Part shown: in pieces, positions 62,043 through 64,000 of the stretch
How the letters are laid out: each line of letters begins with the position of its first letter
How positions within the stretch are numbered: position 1 is the first letter of the stretch
NCBI RefSeq assembly: GCF_030730905.1
Contig: NZ_JAVAMP010000006.1
Location: 124,001 to 188,000 of the forward strand
Reading direction: 5' to 3'
Length of the DNA: 64,000 nucleotides
Source: Chengkuizengella axinellae
Lineage (GTDB): Bacteria > Bacillota > Bacilli > Paenibacillales > KCTC-33759
Translations under genes and position numbers: made by a program
The notes under the pieces: generated by a model
What the model was told of the DNA's origin: nothing
The model's database searches: none
The model's input: the letters and a program-made list of their open reading frames with translations, nothing else

Positions 62043-62360
62043 CTAGGGGCTATTAATTAAAATATTTCCTTTGCATCTATAGGTAACTTTCTTACATACT
62101 TCAGATATGGATAATTCATCACGCCAAATCCCTTTTGCAACGTTTTGTAAGCACCACCAAAAGTCATTGCAATAACTCATGTAAAGCGATTCTGTTGTTT
62201 TTTTTACATAATAATCAACATCTGTAGGGTCAGGAATGAGTGGTAGACAGTTGTCCTTATCTAGTAAAGGAATCGTTAGTTTATCTTCCACATACCCATC
62301 CATCATAGATTCTTTTGTCTCGATGTGGAGATCAATACGATTTCCGAATGTTACTATTGC
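62043..62360 (-). pseudogene. Remnant of an aminoglycoside 6-adenylyltransferase gene
   Basis: The readable piece contains FGNRIDLHIETKES, LLDKDNCLPLIPDPTDVDYYV and the diagnostic FWWCLQNVAKGIWRDEL of ANT(6)/AadK-type enzymes, about 100 residues. The N-terminal part with the catalytic nucleotidyltransferase motif is missing (stops precede 62360) and the C-terminal 150 residues are replaced by an unrelated tail ending at 62043. So it cannot be functional. Confidence 0.8.
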
Positions 62361-62405
62361 TTATCTTAATATAAATAGTCTGAAGTACAACCCAAGGAGA
62401 TATCT

Positions 62406-63644
62406 ATGAGACAAAATATAATTAACGTCAAAATCATTTCCATTATAACAGCATTGGCATTATTAGGGGATTCCATGTTATATATCGTACTCCCTATATA
62501 TTGGAAAGAGATGGGTCTTCATTCATTGTGGGAGGTAGGTATTTTATTGTCTGTCAATCGATTTGTTCGGTTGCCTATGAACCCCATGATAGGGTGGTTA
62601 TATCAAAGAATTCATTTTAGAAACGGAATGACAATAGCTGTACTATTAGCTAGTTTAACCACTTTCTTATATAGTTTAGAGGGATTCTGGTTATTATTCA
62701 CAGCAAGGTGCATGTGGGGCATCGCTTGGTCTTTTTTTAGAATTGGTGCATTCTTTTTCATTATGAATGTATCTAATGATGGAAATCGAGGCAGATTTAT
62801 GGGAACTTATAATGGATTATATCGATTAGGTAGTTTATTTGGTATGCTTTTCGGAGGCGTCTTAGCTGTTTTATTCAACGTTTCTGTAGTCTCAATTCTA
62901 TTTTCTATTCTTTCCTTTACAGGATTGATTTTCATTTTTAAATACATAGATCCGTCAATTAAAACATCGAATCATCTTCCAAAGTCAGGCCATATAACAG
63001 GACATATGAAACGATTGATATGGAACAATCAACATGTATTCTGGACTTTAACTACAGGACTAGTCATCGCTATGATATACCAAGGATTATTTACATCAAC
63101 TTTAAGCTATTTAATTCACACCCTTCACGGGAATGTTATGTATTGGGGCATCAGTTTTGGTGCTGCTGCTATTGCTGGAGTCATTCAAGCATTAAGGTGG
63201 TCATGGGAGCCATGGTTAGCACCTTGGTTTGGCAGAAAATCAGATGGTCCCAAAGGAAGGCAGCCCTTGTTGGTAGGTACTTTAATTTGCTCTGCTCTCT
63301 TATTTTCATTACTTCCGCTCCAACTCCATTTTATCATCTGGTTGATTGTTCTAATCGGAATTCAAATGACAGCCACCATATTAACTACATTAATCGATGC
63401 ACTTGCTTTAGACGCTGCAAATCAAACTACACAGAGAGAATCTGTCGTCACATTCCACTCAGTTGCTACAGATATTGGAGCAGCATTAGGTCCGTTATTA
63501 GGTTATTTTGTTTATTCTTATCTAGACATGAAATGGATTTATTGGGCAGTAGGATTCATATTGATCCTCATAACCTTAAGATGGATGTTCCCATGGAAAA
63601 AACAACAAAACACCTCATTAAGCAATCAGAATGTATCTAACTAA
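62406..63644 (+). CDS. MFS transporter, 12 TM
   Basis: 412 residues, about 12 TM helices, with a central basic cytosolic loop and motif A-like segments (GWLYQRIHFRNG, WFGRKSDGPKGRQP). Substrate is not decidable; it resembles general efflux MFS proteins. AAGGAG precedes the ATG. It lies 46 bp from the remnant on the other strand. Confidence 0.85.
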   Translation: MRQNIINVKIISIITALALLGDSMLYIVLPIYWKEMGLHSLWEVGILLSVNRFVRLPMNPMIGWLYQRIHFRNGMTIAVLLASLTTFLYSLEGFWLLFTARCMWGIAWSFFRIGAFFFIMNVSNDGNRGRFMGTYNGLYRLGSLFGMLFGGVLAVLFNVSVVSILFSILSFTGLIFIFKYIDPSIKTSNHLPKSGHITGHMKRLIWNNQHVFWTLTTGLVIAMIYQGLFTSTLSYLIHTLHGNVMYWGISFGAAAIAGVIQALRWSWEPWLAPWFGRKSDGPKGRQPLLVGTLICSALLFSLLPLQLHFIIWLIVLIGIQMTATILTTLIDALALDAANQTTQRESVVTFHSVATDIGAALGPLLGYFVYSYLDMKWIYWAVGFILILITLRWMFPWKKQQNTSLSNQNVSN

Positions 63645-63710
63645 TTGCCTAAAGCGGTGCTTTTAAAAAATTATGATTTGAAGCAAAGTTTGATCATAAG
63701 AGTAAGAGAA

Positions 63711-64000
63711 TCATACTGAAACTCTTTTGCGTCTATGAAACACAAAACTTTTATCTTTTCTAAATAATAGTAAAACTAAAAATGCAACCGCCATAAAAAT
63801 CATACATAAAATTACAACTTCACGGTACCCATAATATTGGGATACTGCACCAAATAGTAAAAATCCTATCGTACTTCCTATCTTGGATGTATTCATGTAA
63901 AGTGTTGTTGCTGTGCCCGGTTCATCTGGAATAAAATCTTGGAAATAACTGATTGCAATCCCATTTGTAATGGAGATGTATGCTGCACTTAAAATTTGAA
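63711..64000 (-). CDS. MFS transporter, C-terminal part (SetA/B sugar-efflux-like)
   Basis: The gene is cut by the window end. The visible 96 residues include QDFIPDEPGTATTLYMNTSKIGSTIG and two TM helices, resembling the last two helices of SetA/SetB-type sugar exporters (FxD..P..PG.A.TL..N.S). The C-terminus is basic (FRKDKSFVFHRRKRVSV). Confidence 0.7.
   Translation of the reverse strand, partial: QILSAAYISITNGIAISYFQDFIPDEPGTATTLYMNTSKIGSTIGFLLFGAVSQYYGYREVVILCMIFMAVAFLVLLLFRKDKSFVFHRRKRVSV

Noticed and set aside
63020-63640. A 206-codon open frame in another frame of the same strand within the MFS gene
   Set aside because: It overlaps a gene with full transporter features and its own ribosome site; the alternative protein has no hydrophobic pattern, no ribosome site and a biased composition, so it is a shadow.

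Overview
The window is about 64 kb of low-GC (roughly 35% by eye) chromosome from an endospore-forming Bacillota. Evidence for a spore former is a gamma-type small acid-soluble spore protein, a YtxC homologue next to thrS, an S-box metA-metI-metC operon, a T-box ahead of thrS, and strong AAGGAGG ribosome sites. The futalosine-pathway gene mqnC, a copper-amine-oxidase-like secreted protein and the general gene style point to the Paenibacillaceae side of the Bacillales rather than Bacillus subtilis itself; genus cannot be fixed from the sequence alone. There are no rRNA or tRNA genes, no CRISPR array and no phage in the window.

Layout. 1-9.6 kb: core metabolism on the minus strand (serC, a beta-type glnA, aroF, ispH), then a histidine kinase/response regulator pair beside an HtrA protease (CssRS-HtrA-like stress module). 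9.7-16 kb: YugN-like protein, a 46-residue SASP, a 3D-domain wall protein, thrS with its T-box, ytxC, mqnC. 16-19.3 kb: TetR regulator divergent from a 14-TM drug exporter with a palindromic operator between them, and a 55-residue membrane peptide. 19.4-23.1 kb: metA-metI-metC behind a SAM-I riboswitch. 23.2-28 kb: mgtE, HRDC protein, small membrane and cytosolic proteins, YpcP exonuclease. 28.1-29.5 kb: a decayed serine beta-lactamase-like gene. 29.6-32.4 kb: aminotransferase, M50 membrane protease, YusI.

32.6-36.3 kb holds a compact operon of a soluble GAF-PAS histidine kinase, a thiamine-diphosphate enzyme overlapping it, and a small CMD-fold protein. 36.4-38.5 kb holds two secreted proteins built from three copies of a module I do not recognise. 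38.5-41.5 kb carries rluA, an AlkD-like gene and a broken dinB-like gene; a perfect 26-bp direct repeat shows that this segment separated rluA from the adenosyltransferase gene. 41-51.2 kb is a complete B12 uptake and salvage operon (btuFCD, cobT, cobU, cbiB, cobS, cobD, cbiP, pduO) behind a cobalamin riboswitch, with a 114-bp foldback sequence inside it.

51.4-55 kb is a HelD-type helicase gene cut by a complete 1446-bp IS3-family insertion with a 3-bp target duplication. 55.1-59.6 kb holds two paralogous GH30 glycosidases, each with a sigma-A promoter followed by a catabolite-response element; only the second carries a C-terminal three-repeat fascin-like domain. 59.5-64 kb is accessory: a palindromic repeat that also encodes the end of an unknown protein, a lipoprotein, a CPBP protease, an aminoglycoside adenylyltransferase remnant and two MFS transporters, the last cut by the window end.

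The best candidates for something undescribed are the kinase-TPP enzyme-CMD operon and the triplicated secreted module. The rest of the novelty is in small repeats: two copies of a 23-bp intergenic motif, a terminator that looks like the IS end, the foldback in the B12 operon, and hairpins that contain Shine-Dalgarno sequences.
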